Shown: positions 9,970 to 20,356, numbered from the stretch's first letter. The stretch: 37,801 nt of DNA from Runella sp. (GCA_027486105.1 JAIXPV010000439.1:1-37801); one strand, 5' to 3'. Translations and numbers: made by a program. Notes: generated from the sequence alone by a model not told the origin.

Positions 9970-10050
9970 GTAGGGATAATGAGACATTGGCGGCTTAGCT
10001 ATCTTAACGGATAAAGCGAAGCTGCCAGTTTAAAAAGAGGAAGGTTTCGA

Positions 10051-10082
10051 AAAGTTGATCGGTATCCGGTCAACTTTTTTGT
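10051..10082 (+). terminator. Terminator hairpin after the sigma factor
   Basis: AAAGTTGATCGG-tat-CCGGTCAACTTTTTT. Confidence 0.8.
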
Positions 10083-10083
10083 T

Positions 10084-11103
10084 TTAGACAAAATTGACTT
10101 CAGTATGCAAACGAATCCCGAATTGCTCCTCCACAGAAGACTGGATTTTTTCGGCTAACTGCTTGATTTCATTTCCTTTACCGCCACCATAATTGACCAA
10201 CACGAGCGCCTGACGAGTGTGTACTCCAATACTCCCGAAGCGTTTCCCTTTCCAGCCACATTGTTCGATCAACCATCCAGCGGGCACCTTTACAACCTCG
10301 CTACTGATGACGTAGCCTGGTATCTCAGGATAAATCAATTTAAGATGCTCGTATTGCATCACCGAAATTTCGGGGTTCTTAAAGAAACTACCAGCGTTAC
10401 CGATTTCGACGGGGTCAGGCAATTTACTACGCCTGATTTTAATGACGGCATCGCTGATAGCCTTGATACTCAACTCACTTACGCCCATTTCGTCGAGCGT
10501 TTTTTGAATATCACCGTACGAAACATGAAATACGGGTGTTTTTTGCAACTTGAACTGCACGCTGCAAATAATGTACTGCCCCTTCAATTCATTTTTGAAC
10601 ACGCTGTCGCGGTAGCCAAAACGACATTCTTCATTGGTAAAAACCCGTTTTTGACCAGTCAGGATATGAACAGCTTCGAGCCGGTCAAAAGTATCCTTTA
10701 TTTCAACCCCGTAAGCCCCTATATTCTGCATAGGAGCGGCTCCGACGGTGCCCGGAATAAGGGATAGATTTTCAAGACCCGCCAAGCCTCGTTCTACGCA
10801 GTAAAGTACAAATTCATGCCAATTTTCGCCAGCTCCCACGCGTACCCACACATTCTCCTGATCTTCTTTGACCGTCCGAATGCCCTTGATGTTGATTTTG
10901 ACCACCAGCCCGTTGAAATCTTGCGTTAGAAGAAGATTACTGCCTCCGCCCAAAATAAGTTTTGGCAACGTCTGCACGTCAGGAAGCTGGAGTAATGTCT
11001 GAATATCTTCGTCATTATCCACTTCTACCAAATAGCGAGCCGTAGCATCTATGCCGAAGGTATTGTATGATTTAAGAGAAACGTTGCTTTGGATGGTAAG
11101 CAT
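10084..11103 (-). CDS. murB: UDP-N-acetylenolpyruvoylglucosamine reductase
   Basis: NVSLKSYNTFGIDATARYLVEV, LGGGSNLLLTQDF, IPGTVGAAPMQNIGAYGVEIKD, GNAGSFFKNP, LIEQCGWKGKRFGSIGVH. Confidence 0.95.
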   Translation of the reverse strand: MLTIQSNVSLKSYNTFGIDATARYLVEVDNDEDIQTLLQLPDVQTLPKLILGGGSNLLLTQDFNGLVVKINIKGIRTVKEDQENVWVRVGAGENWHEFVLYCVERGLAGLENLSLIPGTVGAAPMQNIGAYGVEIKDTFDRLEAVHILTGQKRVFTNEECRFGYRDSVFKNELKGQYIICSVQFKLQKTPVFHVSYGDIQKTLDEMGVSELSIKAISDAVIKIRRSKLPDPVEIGNAGSFFKNPEISVMQYEHLKLIYPEIPGYVISSEVVKVPAGWLIEQCGWKGKRFGSIGVHTRQALVLVNYGGGKGNEIKQLAEKIQSSVEEQFGIRLHTEVNFV

Positions 11104-11149
11104 TTTACCGTAGTAGATTCTGGTGCAAAGAACGTAAAAAATGGTTGTT

Positions 11150-12346
11150 TCACAAAGGTTTCGTCAAACAAGCCATGTAAAACCCATCGAATCCGTCGCG
11201 CGCGGGCGAGGTCCGAGCTTCTTCCAAAAGCTGCCATTTTGTACCCTGTTCGGCCAAAAAACGCTTTACCTGCTCTTCGCTTTCAGACGGCAGAATGCTG
11301 CACGTAGCATATACCAACTTTCCGCCAGGTTTCACCATTTGCGAATAATTTGTCAGAATTTCATACTGCGTTTGGCGAATTTGGGTCAGAAAATCAGGTT
11401 TCATTTTCCACTTAGAATCCGGATTACGACGCAATACACCCAATCCTGAACAGGGCACATCCAACAACACGCGGTCGGCGGTATCGCGGAGGCGTTTGAT
11501 GGTTTTGGGTTCAATAAGGCGCGTTTCTACATTGCTGACCCCATTTCGTCGGGCCCTACGGCGCAGTTCCTCTAGTTTCCAACCTTCCACATCCATTGCA
11601 ATGAGTCGCCCTTGATTCTGCATCAAAGCCGCCAAATGCAGGGTTTTTCCACCCGCGCCCGCACAGGCATCAATGACCCGCATCCCTGGATGGGCATCCA
11701 ACATAGGCGCGATGCGCTGCGAACCAGCATCCTGCACTTCAAACTGCCCGTTTTGGAAGTTATCGGTCTGAAAAACGTTCTTTTTTTCGCGCAATTTCAA
11801 GGCATCAGGCAAGCTGGGAAGGGTTTCGGTATAGATGTCTCTGCTCGCCAAGGCTTCTTTCAGTACTGTGACCGTCGTTTTGAGGGTATTGACTCTCAGC
11901 ACCACAGGAGCTGTTTGATTTAGGGCATGAAGTTCATCGTCCCAAGAGGTGCCCAATTCTGCCGCACCGATTTCGTCCAGCCAATCGGGAATCGACTCCC
12001 TAATTTTGCGGCTTTTTTTGGCTTCTTCGTAGGCTTGGCGAATGGCGTTGGGTTTGATATGCGCAAATTCAGTCCACAGCGGCAGTTCGTTGCCTTTCAA
12101 AATTTGCCACGCGGCAAAAAAATCAAGATAAGAAGGACTGCCTGAATGGGCAGTGACAAAATCCAACATTCGCCACCAACGGACAATTTCGTAGGTATTT
12201 TCGGCAATAAAGCCTCGGTCGCGCGCGCCCCATTTACGGTTGGATTTGAGCACCTGCTCAATCACTTTATCGGCCTGACGCCCTTTTTCAAATATTTCGG
12301 TCAGCGAAAAGACAATCGCTTCCACTAAAACGCGGTGATATTTCAT
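11150..12346 (-). CDS. RsmB/NOP family class I SAM-dependent RNA m5C methyltransferase
   Basis: VIDACAGAGGKTLHLAALM, VLLDVPCSGLGVLRRNPDSKWKM, LVYATCSILPSESEEQV. Confidence 0.92.
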   Translation of the reverse strand: MKYHRVLVEAIVFSLTEIFEKGRQADKVIEQVLKSNRKWGARDRGFIAENTYEIVRWWRMLDFVTAHSGSPSYLDFFAAWQILKGNELPLWTEFAHIKPNAIRQAYEEAKKSRKIRESIPDWLDEIGAAELGTSWDDELHALNQTAPVVLRVNTLKTTVTVLKEALASRDIYTETLPSLPDALKLREKKNVFQTDNFQNGQFEVQDAGSQRIAPMLDAHPGMRVIDACAGAGGKTLHLAALMQNQGRLIAMDVEGWKLEELRRRARRNGVSNVETRLIEPKTIKRLRDTADRVLLDVPCSGLGVLRRNPDSKWKMKPDFLTQIRQTQYEILTNYSQMVKPGGKLVYATCSILPSESEEQVKRFLAEQGTKWQLLEEARTSPARDGFDGFYMACLTKPL

Positions 12347-12404
12347 TGTTTTTAGATCAAAAGGGGCAATGACGGATCAATTTCAAAAGTTGTGGAGCAA
12401 ATAT

Positions 12405-12440
12405 CAACAAAAAAGCACTTAACATTTCTGTTAAGTGCTT
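12405..12440 (-). terminator. Terminator hairpin downstream of tRNA-Asn
   Basis: Minus strand AAGCACTTAAC-AGAAAT-GTTAAGTGCTT then TTTT; 11-bp perfect stem. Confidence 0.85.
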
Positions 12441-12450
12441 GATTTTGAAG

Positions 12451-12524
12451 CTCCCGAGGCTGGGCTCGAACCAGCGACCCTCTGATTAACAGTCAGATGC
12501 TCTAACCGACTGAGCTACTCGGGA
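12451..12524 (-). tRNA. tRNA-Asn (anticodon GTT)
   Basis: Minus strand TCCCGAGTAGCTCAGTCGGTTAGAGCATCTGACTGTTAATCAGAGGGTCGCTGGTTCGAGCCCAGCCTCGGGAG; anticodon loop CTGTTAA; CCA not encoded. Confidence 0.96.
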
Positions 12525-12707
12525 ATTTGGACGCCTAGGTCGTTTCCGATTTTGGTGGTGCAAAAGTAAGTAGTTCAGTATTTTAATGCAAGAACTTTTT
12601 CAAAAACTTTACTCCTTTTTCGCTTATTGCCTGACAATCTATGGGTTAAACCTATTAAAAATAACAAACAAATAAATCACGCATCGGAAGGGGGAGGCAA
12701 AAAATTC

Positions 12708-12983
12708 CTAAACTCGTTCCAAAATAAGCGCCTTAATACGCTGCGCATCGCTTTTTGTAAAATTTTCAATGACAATTTCGGGCCTTGCGCGGGGAATAAC
12801 GCGGATGGTCGCAAAGAACATGCCACTGTCAATTTCTACGCCAGAGATATCGCTATAAAACACAAATTGCTCGGTACCACCGATGAGTTTTTTCATTTTA
12901 AAGCTTACCCCTTTGTCGGTCAACTGAACCTCATTCGGCCTAACTGGGTCTTTTATACTGCTCGATTTGAATACTTCGTTCAT
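12708..12983 (-). CDS. Hypothetical small protein (91 aa), possibly PH-like fold
   Basis: Open frame with beta-rich sequence; no motif firmly recognised. Confidence 0.5.
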   Translation of the reverse strand: MNEVFKSSSIKDPVRPNEVQLTDKGVSFKMKKLIGGTEQFVFYSDISGVEIDSGMFFATIRVIPRARPEIVIENFTKSDAQRIKALILERV

Positions 12984-13015
12984 GAGTTTAAAATTTAACG
13001 TATAATAGTAGGATA

Positions 13016-13648
13016 CTATCCTATGGGTATATAAACTATTTTTTTTGTTTCAAAGAATTCTTCTTCAAAGAAATCCTGGAGGTCAAAGATACGGCTTTTA
13101 CGTTTTAATTCGGCCAACTCTTCATCCAAATCGCCTCCCTTCAGTGCTAAAATACCGTTTGTGATGGGATGAACATGGTTGCGGCTGATTTTACTACGTA
13201 CCCAACTATACAGCGGAGCAATGCGCGTAACCGCCCGTGTAACCACAAAGTCGTAGTCTCCATCGGCCTGTTCGGCCCGGCAATGTTCGGCTCGAACATT
13301 TTTTAAATCTAGAGCATTAGCGATTTCTTGCACAACTTTGATTTTCTTCCCAATACTATCTACAAGGTGAAACTCCGACTCAGGAAATAGAATTGCCAAC
13401 GGAATCCCGGGAAATCCACCGCCAGTACCTACATCTAAAATATTGGAAAACTCTCTGAATTTTACCACTTTAGCAATGCTCAGCGAGTGTAAGACGTGGC
13501 GCTCGTAAAGATTTTCCACATCTTGCCGCGAAATAACGTTAATCTGTGCGTTCCAGAAAGCATAAAGCTCTTGTAATTGTCCAAACTGTGCTTTCTGCTG
13601 AGGCGATAATTTTGGAAAATATTTTTCTACTATTTGCATATCGTTCAT
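13016..13648 (-). CDS. rsmG: 16S rRNA (guanine-N7) methyltransferase
   Basis: YAFWNAQINVISRQDVENLYERHVLHSLSIAKV, ILDVGTGGGFPGIPLAILFPESEFHLVDSIGKKIKVV. Confidence 0.94.
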   Translation of the reverse strand: MNDMQIVEKYFPKLSPQQKAQFGQLQELYAFWNAQINVISRQDVENLYERHVLHSLSIAKVVKFREFSNILDVGTGGGFPGIPLAILFPESEFHLVDSIGKKIKVVQEIANALDLKNVRAEHCRAEQADGDYDFVVTRAVTRIAPLYSWVRSKISRNHVHPITNGILALKGGDLDEELAELKRKSRIFDLQDFFEEEFFETKKIVYIPIG

Positions 13649-13670
13649 GTTTTACTGATTCATTTGGGTA

Positions 13671-14843
13671 TTATCTCCATCTTACTTTTTTACGTCGATT
13701 GTACCACATTACAAACGACATTGTAAAATAATAGACAAAGAGCGTCAAGTCCATCACTGGAACGGCAAACCAACTTACCGATTTATAAAGTTTGCGAGAT
13801 GCAAGGCCCAATACAACCCATTGTGCCAAAAGACGTATACTAAAAAGCACGCCTATGACAATGATGTAGGCCAGTAAAGCAGGATAATTCCATAAGCAAC
13901 CTAAAAGCAAGCCTAAAAATAACATCCACGACAGTACGTGCGTGCCTGATAATACGGCCAAACGAACTTTATTGCTCGTTTTATAATATTTACTAACCGA
14001 CAAATGTCGCTTTTTTTGGTGATACCAGTCTTTCCACGTTGTTTTTGGAAGGGAAACCATAAATGTATCAGCATTGAGGCAAACGGTCGTATTTTGTCCA
14101 GTGGCAATTTCATTCATCAACAAATCATCATCACCGCCCGTAACCCGCAAATGCGTATAGAAGCCTTTATTCTGGGTAAAAAGCGACTTGCTGTACATTA
14201 AATTCCTGCCTACTGCCATGTAGGGCTTTCCTACCAAGGCTAAGGATAAGTATTGAATAGCCACGTAAAATGTTTCAAAACGAATCAAGCGGTTGAGAAA
14301 TCCGTCAAGTTTTTGATAAGGAGAAAATCCCAGCACAATCTGTTTCTCCTCTGTAAGACAAGCCGCCATTCCTTTAATCCACTGATCGGTTGTTGGACGG
14401 CAATCTGCATCAGTCAATAATATTACATCATGCTTCGCACCTCGCACTGCGGTAGTAACGGCATATTTCTTGGGCGTAACGTGGTCGTATTCTTGCCTGA
14501 TATGAACAAAACGAATCTTAGTCCAAGCTCTGGCTTCTTCTTCGGCAAATTCTTCGGTTCCATCCCATGAACGATCATTCATTACAACTACCTCATAATC
14601 AGGATAGTCTTGTTCATTGAGCATAGGAAGCAACTCGCGCAAATTTTCCAATTCATTGTGCGCACAAACCACAACCGTTACCGCAGGCCAGTGTTTTTTT
14701 TCAACAGAGGCTTGTTGGACAAGGAGCTTCGCAAATACGAACAGGATGTAATACAATTGAACTAAGACAATTACGGCAAACAGGCCTAGTAAAATGTTCA
14801 ACAAAGGATAAAGTAACCAATTGGTCGAGTAGAATATATCCAT
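13671..14843 (-). CDS. Family 2 glycosyltransferase with C-terminal membrane helices
   Basis: AVTVVVCAHNELENLRELLPMLNEQDYPDYEVVVMNDRSWDGT...LLTDADCRP; hydrophobic C-terminus; ATG at 14843 preferred. Confidence 0.88.
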   Translation of the reverse strand: MDIFYSTNWLLYPLLNILLGLFAVIVLVQLYYILFVFAKLLVQQASVEKKHWPAVTVVVCAHNELENLRELLPMLNEQDYPDYEVVVMNDRSWDGTEEFAEEEARAWTKIRFVHIRQEYDHVTPKKYAVTTAVRGAKHDVILLTDADCRPTTDQWIKGMAACLTEEKQIVLGFSPYQKLDGFLNRLIRFETFYVAIQYLSLALVGKPYMAVGRNLMYSKSLFTQNKGFYTHLRVTGGDDDLLMNEIATGQNTTVCLNADTFMVSLPKTTWKDWYHQKKRHLSVSKYYKTSNKVRLAVLSGTHVLSWMLFLGLLLGCLWNYPALLAYIIVIGVLFSIRLLAQWVVLGLASRKLYKSVSWFAVPVMDLTLFVYYFTMSFVMWYNRRKKVRWR

Positions 14844-14924
14844 GCGGTAGTAAAAAGTCCGCAAATATAACTGGGGTTGGTCAGATGCTAAAGACCTAAT
14901 GATAGATTAAATGATATAGTATTC

Positions 14925-14932
14925 TAATTTTG
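14925..14932 (+). promoter_or_regulatory. Candidate Bacteroidota -7 element (TAATTTTG) upstream of tgt
   Basis: Matches TAnnTTTG 25 bp before the ATG. Confidence 0.4.
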
Positions 14933-14956
14933 TGCCTCAAAAGTTAATTCACCTTC

Positions 14957-16090
14957 ATGAAATTCGATATTATTCATAAAGATTCTAGCACCAAGGCCCG
15001 GACTGGAGTGATTCATACCGACCATGGTACCATTCAAACCCCCATTTTTATGCCCGTTGGTACCGCTGGTACTGTTAAGGCAGTGCATCAGCGTGAATTA
15101 CGAGATGATATAAAGGCGCAGATTATTTTAGGAAATACCTATCACCTTTATTTACGTCCTGGGTTGGATATTTTAGAAAAAGCGGGCGGGTTACATCGGT
15201 TTAATGGCTGGGATAAACCTATTTTGACGGATAGCGGAGGGTATCAAGTCTATTCTTTGGCAAAAACAGGACGTAAAATCAGTGAAGAAGGCGTAAAATT
15301 TAAATCGCATATCGACGGCTCTACCCACTTTTTTACTCCTGAGGGCGTCATGGATATTCAACGCCGAATCGGTGCAGACATTATTATGGCTTTTGACGAA
15401 TGTACGCCTTACCCTTGTGACTTTTCATACGCAAGGACGTCTATGGATATGACACACCGCTGGTTGAAGCGCTGTTGCAATCGATTTGACACCACAGAGT
15501 CTTTTTATGGTTACCAACAAACCCTATTCCCAATAGTTCAGGGAAGCGTTTATAAAGACCTAAGAAGACAATCAGCTGAGTTTATTGCCAGCATGGAGCG
15601 AGAAGGCAATGCCATTGGAGGATTATCGGTGGGGGAGCCAGCCGAAGATATGTACGAAATGACTGAGTTAGTTTGTGGTATTTTGCCCGCCGATAAGCCT
15701 CGTTACCTGATGGGTGTAGGCACCCCAGAAAATATTTTGGAGAGCATTGCATTAGGTATCGACATGTTTGATTGTGTAATGCCCACCCGGAATGCCCGGC
15801 ATGGTATTTTATACACTACCGAAGGCGTAATAAATATTAAAAATGAGAGGTGGAAAGACGATTTTAGCCCTATTGATGAGCGTTTAGGGGGTTACGTAAG
15901 CACTTCTTACACAAAAGGGTACTTAAGGCACCTCATCAAGTCAGAAGAAATCCTGGGTGCACAGATTGCAAGTGTACATAATTTAAGTTTTTATTTATGG
16001 CTTGTAGGGCAGGCACGGGAGCAAATTGCAGCAGGAACATTTCCTCTTTGGAAGGCTGAAATTTTGAGAAAATTAACGTGCAGACTTTGA
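14957..16090 (+). CDS. tgt: tRNA-guanine transglycosylase (queuine tRNA-ribosyltransferase)
   Basis: ILGNTYHLYLRPGLDILEKAGGLHRFNGWDKPILTDSGGYQVYSLA, GGLSVGEPAEDMYEM, YLMGVGTPENILE, MPTRNARHG. Confidence 0.97.
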   Translation: MKFDIIHKDSSTKARTGVIHTDHGTIQTPIFMPVGTAGTVKAVHQRELRDDIKAQIILGNTYHLYLRPGLDILEKAGGLHRFNGWDKPILTDSGGYQVYSLAKTGRKISEEGVKFKSHIDGSTHFFTPEGVMDIQRRIGADIIMAFDECTPYPCDFSYARTSMDMTHRWLKRCCNRFDTTESFYGYQQTLFPIVQGSVYKDLRRQSAEFIASMEREGNAIGGLSVGEPAEDMYEMTELVCGILPADKPRYLMGVGTPENILESIALGIDMFDCVMPTRNARHGILYTTEGVINIKNERWKDDFSPIDERLGGYVSTSYTKGYLRHLIKSEEILGAQIASVHNLSFYLWLVGQAREQIAAGTFPLWKAEILRKLTCRL

Positions 16091-16132
16091 AAGCTGGTAA
16101 AAAAGAATTTTCTTTAGAGTATTAAAATATTT

Positions 16133-16162
16133 TTTGAAATAAAAATTGAATCCATACTTTTG
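16133..16162 (+). promoter_or_regulatory. Candidate Bacteroidota promoter (TTTG-N18-TACTTTTG) for the OmpA-family gene
   Basis: TTTG 16133-16136, TACTTTTG 16155-16162; fits -33 TTTG / -7 TAnnTTTG. Confidence 0.5.
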
Positions 16163-16255
16163 TTGGCGAATCTGGTCAGGAAAGACTATTTTTGCGATAG
16201 TAGAATTTATAGGTATAGTGAAACGTATCCCCCTTATTCAACAAAAAGGTTTATT

Positions 16256-17767
16256 ATGAAAAAAGTATCTCTGCTTGTCACATTCGTATTGTTGGGATTC
16301 TGTTTGCTTGAAACTCAAGCGCAGTACAATCCAAAGGCTCCTTACGAAGGCCCCTACAAGCTGAACACTTGGTCTTTAAGTGCTTATCTAGGTCCAAGTC
16401 AATTTTACGGCGATTTACGTGAATATGACTTCTTCCCTGTAGGTACTAACAATTTTGACAGCCGTTCAGAACGTGGAACCATGCATTTTGGTGTATCTCT
16501 TGGAAAACAACTCACCTACCTCTTTGGGGCAAGATTGGACGTTGGTGCAGGAAATTTGAAAGGGATGAAACGCCGTATCTACCAATCTTATTTTAACGCC
16601 AATTATTTTCAAGCCGATGTCGCAGCCACTGTAAACATTAAAGGTCTTCTTTTTGGCCCCACAAAATTGAAACGCTGGAAAATGGATGTGTACGCTGGTG
16701 CGGGTCAAGTTTGGTTTAAATCTACCGCTTATCAGCTAGGTTCTGGGCGTTTGCAGCGCCGCTCTGATGATTCACCTACTTTGCGTAACAATACAACTGA
16801 ACTCAATAAAAAGGCTTCTTCTTATACTCAAGAATGGGTTATCCCTGTTGGATTCAGTACATCATACGAACTAACAAAGTCGCTTGATTTAGGCATTGAT
16901 TTTCGTTTGAACAACGTAAATACTGAAAAGTTGGATGCAACCGTAGGCGGTGACGCTTCTTCTATCTACGATGGCCCAACGGGTGGTCGCTTGTATGAAG
17001 GTGGCGATGCAAACAATTTCTTAGGAACTCCTAAAGGAAGCTCAGCGCTTGATAAATATGGCTACCTTGCTGTAACATTGACGTACAAACTGGGTAAAAA
17101 CCCATTACGTGTTGAGAAGAAAAACGGCAAATGGGCGTATGATTTTAACGCACTTGATGCTGGAAAAGGTTTTTACCACTTGCGTTATACCGATCCTAAA
17201 TTGCTCGTAAAACCACCGAGAATTCTCTCATTGGCTGAAATTGATTCAATTGCGAAAGCCAATAAGCCTAAAGAAATTGATCCTCGTTTGCTACAGGATA
17301 CAGATAACGACGGTGTCTCTGACTACTTCGATAAAGAGCCTAACACTCCCGCAGGAAGTATCGTAACGGGTGCTGGTCAGAAAATCGACTTTGATAAATA
17401 TGTAAGAGACGCTCTTCCAGGAATGGCTTGCAATGAAATATTTGCCAACATATTGTTTGATACCGATAAAGCCATCATCAAACCAGAGTTTTATGACTTG
17501 CTTAACAAAGTGGTTGAGTTGATGAACAAAACACAATGCCGCTTACAAATGGCTGGTCACGCTGACCGCCGTGCTTCAGACCGCTACAACGTAGCTCTTT
17601 CTGAACGCCGCGTGAATGCCGTGAAACAGTACCTTGCGCAGGCAGGCTTGAAAGATCCGAACCGCATCGTTGTCGACGCCTATGGTTCGTTCAAACCAAT
17701 TGCTGACAACGGAACGGTAGACGGCTTGAAGAAAAACCGTCGCGTAGAATTGAAATTGATGCCTTAA
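16256..17767 (+). CDS. OmpA-family outer membrane protein with TSP3-like linker
   Basis: Signal peptide MKKVSLLVTFVLLGFCLLETQA; DTDNDGVSDYFDKEPNTP; ANILFDTDKAIIKPEFYDLLNKVVELM...GHADRRASDRYNVALSERRVNAVKQYL. Confidence 0.93.
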   Translation: MKKVSLLVTFVLLGFCLLETQAQYNPKAPYEGPYKLNTWSLSAYLGPSQFYGDLREYDFFPVGTNNFDSRSERGTMHFGVSLGKQLTYLFGARLDVGAGNLKGMKRRIYQSYFNANYFQADVAATVNIKGLLFGPTKLKRWKMDVYAGAGQVWFKSTAYQLGSGRLQRRSDDSPTLRNNTTELNKKASSYTQEWVIPVGFSTSYELTKSLDLGIDFRLNNVNTEKLDATVGGDASSIYDGPTGGRLYEGGDANNFLGTPKGSSALDKYGYLAVTLTYKLGKNPLRVEKKNGKWAYDFNALDAGKGFYHLRYTDPKLLVKPPRILSLAEIDSIAKANKPKEIDPRLLQDTDNDGVSDYFDKEPNTPAGSIVTGAGQKIDFDKYVRDALPGMACNEIFANILFDTDKAIIKPEFYDLLNKVVELMNKTQCRLQMAGHADRRASDRYNVALSERRVNAVKQYLAQAGLKDPNRIVVDAYGSFKPIADNGTVDGLKKNRRVELKLMP

Positions 17768-17787
17768 TATCTAAAGGCCCCTGATAG

Positions 17788-17817
17788 AAAAGACCTTGGC
17801 AAACGTCAAGGTCTTTT
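17788..17817 (+). terminator. Terminator hairpin after the OmpA-family gene
   Basis: AAAAGACCTTG ... CAAGGTCTTTT, 11-bp perfect stem. Confidence 0.85.
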
Positions 17818-17872
17818 CATTTGGTACTAATCACACGCGTATCGTATCTTTACGGTCAGATTAATAAACAAA

Positions 17873-19162
17873 ATGTATCAGCAACTCCTCCAGAAAGAGA
17901 AACAAATAGCAATTATTGGCCTTGGATATGTAGGACTCCCCATTGCTCTAGAATTTGCCAAGTATTTTCGAGTCATTGGATTTGATATTAATCAACATCG
18001 TATTGATATGATGAGGGCGGGTCAAGACCCTTCTAATGAATTGGATTCAACCGTTTTTGAGGATAAAGACATCTTCTTTACGGCCAATCCCGACGATTTA
18101 CAACAAGCACATTTTTTTATTGTGGCCGTTCCTACTCCCGTTGATGATTACAAAGTACCTGATTTAAAACCGCTCATCGGGGCGTCGCACGCGATTGGCA
18201 AAGCACTAAAAAAAGGTGATTACGTTATTTATGAGTCAACCGTCTATCCTGGTTGTACCGAAGAAGATTGTTTGCCTATTTTGGAGGCGGAGTCTGGTCT
18301 GACATTAGGAGAAGATTTCAAAATCGGTTACTCGCCAGAAAGAATTAACCCTGGAGATAAAGAACGAACCATTGATAAAATCCTGAAGATAGTTTCGGGG
18401 AGTGATGCCGAAGCCTTGGAAGAAATTGCCCAAGTCTATGGCAAAATCATCACCGCAGGCATATACAAAGCCCCTACCATCAAAGTAGCCGAAGCCGCCA
18501 AAGTAATCGAAAACACCCAACGTGATCTCAATATCTCATTGATGAATGAGTTAGCTATTATTTTTGACATGATGGGCATTGATACCAAAGATGTGATTGA
18601 AGCTGCGGGTACCAAATGGAATTTTATTAAACTATACCCTGGCTTAGTAGGAGGGCATTGCATCGGTGTAGACCCGTATTATCTGCTTTATAAGGCTAAA
18701 AAATTAGGCTACGACCCGCAAGTAATCCACAGCGGGCGCCGTATCAATGACGGTATGCCCGGATTTATCGCTAAACGGTTGGTGCAGATGTTAATACAAA
18801 AAGGGAAAAGCCCTCAGAATGCCAAAGTACTGATGATGGGAATTACCTTCAAAGAAAATGTCTCGGATATTCGTAATTCAAAAGTAGCGGATTTGGTCAA
18901 AGAACTAATGAGCTTTTCCATCAATGTTCACCTTGTTGACCCATATGCTTCTCCCAATGAAGTAGCCCATGAATATGGGTTGACGCTGATTGATAAGCCT
19001 TCCAAAGACTATGATGCAGTTATTGTTTCGGTAGGACATGAGGGATATAAAACACTGGATATTAACTATTTCAAATCTATCATGAATAAAGAACCGATTT
19101 TGATGGATTTGAAAGGAATGTATAAAAATACGGAGGAAAATATAACGTATTGGAGATTGTAA
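17873..19162 (+). CDS. Nucleotide sugar dehydrogenase (UDP-N-acetyl-galactosamine/glucosamine dehydrogenase-like)
   Basis: IAIIGLGYVGLPIALEFAKYFRVIGFDIN, GYSPERINPGDKERTI, KLYPGLVGGHCIGVDPYYL, GITFKENVSDIRNSKV. Confidence 0.93.
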   Translation: MYQQLLQKEKQIAIIGLGYVGLPIALEFAKYFRVIGFDINQHRIDMMRAGQDPSNELDSTVFEDKDIFFTANPDDLQQAHFFIVAVPTPVDDYKVPDLKPLIGASHAIGKALKKGDYVIYESTVYPGCTEEDCLPILEAESGLTLGEDFKIGYSPERINPGDKERTIDKILKIVSGSDAEALEEIAQVYGKIITAGIYKAPTIKVAEAAKVIENTQRDLNISLMNELAIIFDMMGIDTKDVIEAAGTKWNFIKLYPGLVGGHCIGVDPYYLLYKAKKLGYDPQVIHSGRRINDGMPGFIAKRLVQMLIQKGKSPQNAKVLMMGITFKENVSDIRNSKVADLVKELMSFSINVHLVDPYASPNEVAHEYGLTLIDKPSKDYDAVIVSVGHEGYKTLDINYFKSIMNKEPILMDLKGMYKNTEENITYWRL

Positions 19163-19255
19163 CCATTACTTATAAATGATAATTCTCTGCCTGAAATAAA
19201 TTTTTAGATAGCCCAAAATGAAAGGCGATAACCATTGGGCCATAAACAAAAAACT

Positions 19256-20356
19256 ATGTACGATTATCTTATTGTAGGTGCGGGGCTATTTGGAAATATA
19301 TGGGCGCACGAAGCCACCAAAAGAGGAAAAAGATGCTTAGTGATAGACCGTCGGAATCACATTGGGGGGAATACTTACTGTGAAAATGTAGAAGGAATTA
19401 ATGTTCACTACTACGGTGCGCACATTTTTCACACCAACGACAAAGACATTTGGGATTATGTCAACTCATTTGTAGAATTTAACCGTTATACCAATTCGCC
19501 CGTGGCAAATTATTACGGTGAGCTTTATAATTTGCCTTTCAATATGAACACTTTCTACCAAATGTGGAAGGTGCTTACTCCTGACGAAGCAAAAGCAAAA
19601 ATTCAAGAACAGATTGAAGCCGCCAATATCAAGGAGCCTAAAAATCTGGAAGAACAGGCCATCTCATTGGTAGGAACCGACATCTACGAAAAACTCATTA
19701 AAAGTTACACCGAAAAACAATGGGGACGTAAGTGTGTTGATTTGCCCGCTTTTATTATCAAGCGTTTGCCAGTGCGGTTTACGTTTGACAATAACTATTT
19801 TAACGACCGTTATCAGGGGATTCCGATTGGGGGCTATAATAAACTCAACGAGGCCTTATTGGAAGGAATTGATGTACGTTTGGGCGTAGATTACTTCAAA
19901 AACCGGGCGGAATTGGATGCGTCGGCCAAGCAAATTGTCTATACTGGTCAACTGGATGAGTATTTCGATTTTAAACTCGGATATCTAGAATACCGCAGCC
20001 TGCGTTTTGAGCACCAAACGTTGGATAAGCCCAACTATCAAGGTAATGCAGTAGTTAACTATACCGACGGCGAAACAGCTTATACGCGAATCATTGAACA
20101 TAAGCATTTTGAGTTTGGGACGCAAGACAAAACGGTCATTACGCACGAATATCCGCAAGAATGGACGCCAGGCCAGGAACCTTATTACCCTGTAAATGAC
20201 GACAAAAACGATAAGCTATTACGGGAATATCGTAAACTAGTCGACGCAGAAACGAATGTGATTTTTGGTGGGCGCTTGGCCGAATACCGTTATTATGACA
20301 TGCACCAAGTGATTGGGTCGGCCCTTGCAAAAGTTCGAAAACATTTTGGAGAATAA
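19256..20356 (+). CDS. glf: UDP-galactopyranose mutase
   Basis: YDYLIVGAGLFGNIWAHEATKRGKRCLVIDRRNHIGGN, NVHYYGAHIFHTNDKDIWDYVN, KSYTEKQWGRKCVDLPAFIIKRLPVR. Confidence 0.95.
   Translation: MYDYLIVGAGLFGNIWAHEATKRGKRCLVIDRRNHIGGNTYCENVEGINVHYYGAHIFHTNDKDIWDYVNSFVEFNRYTNSPVANYYGELYNLPFNMNTFYQMWKVLTPDEAKAKIQEQIEAANIKEPKNLEEQAISLVGTDIYEKLIKSYTEKQWGRKCVDLPAFIIKRLPVRFTFDNNYFNDRYQGIPIGGYNKLNEALLEGIDVRLGVDYFKNRAELDASAKQIVYTGQLDEYFDFKLGYLEYRSLRFEHQTLDKPNYQGNAVVNYTDGETAYTRIIEHKHFEFGTQDKTVITHEYPQEWTPGQEPYYPVNDDKNDKLLREYRKLVDAETNVIFGGRLAEYRYYDMHQVIGSALAKVRKHFGE

Noticed and set aside
10219-10767. 182-aa plus-strand ORF
   Set aside because: Shadow ORF antisense to murB, which has clear family motifs
16160-16255. 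N-terminal extension of the OmpA-family ORF
   Set aside because: Overlaps the putative TACTTTTG promoter and precedes a clear signal peptide starting at 16256
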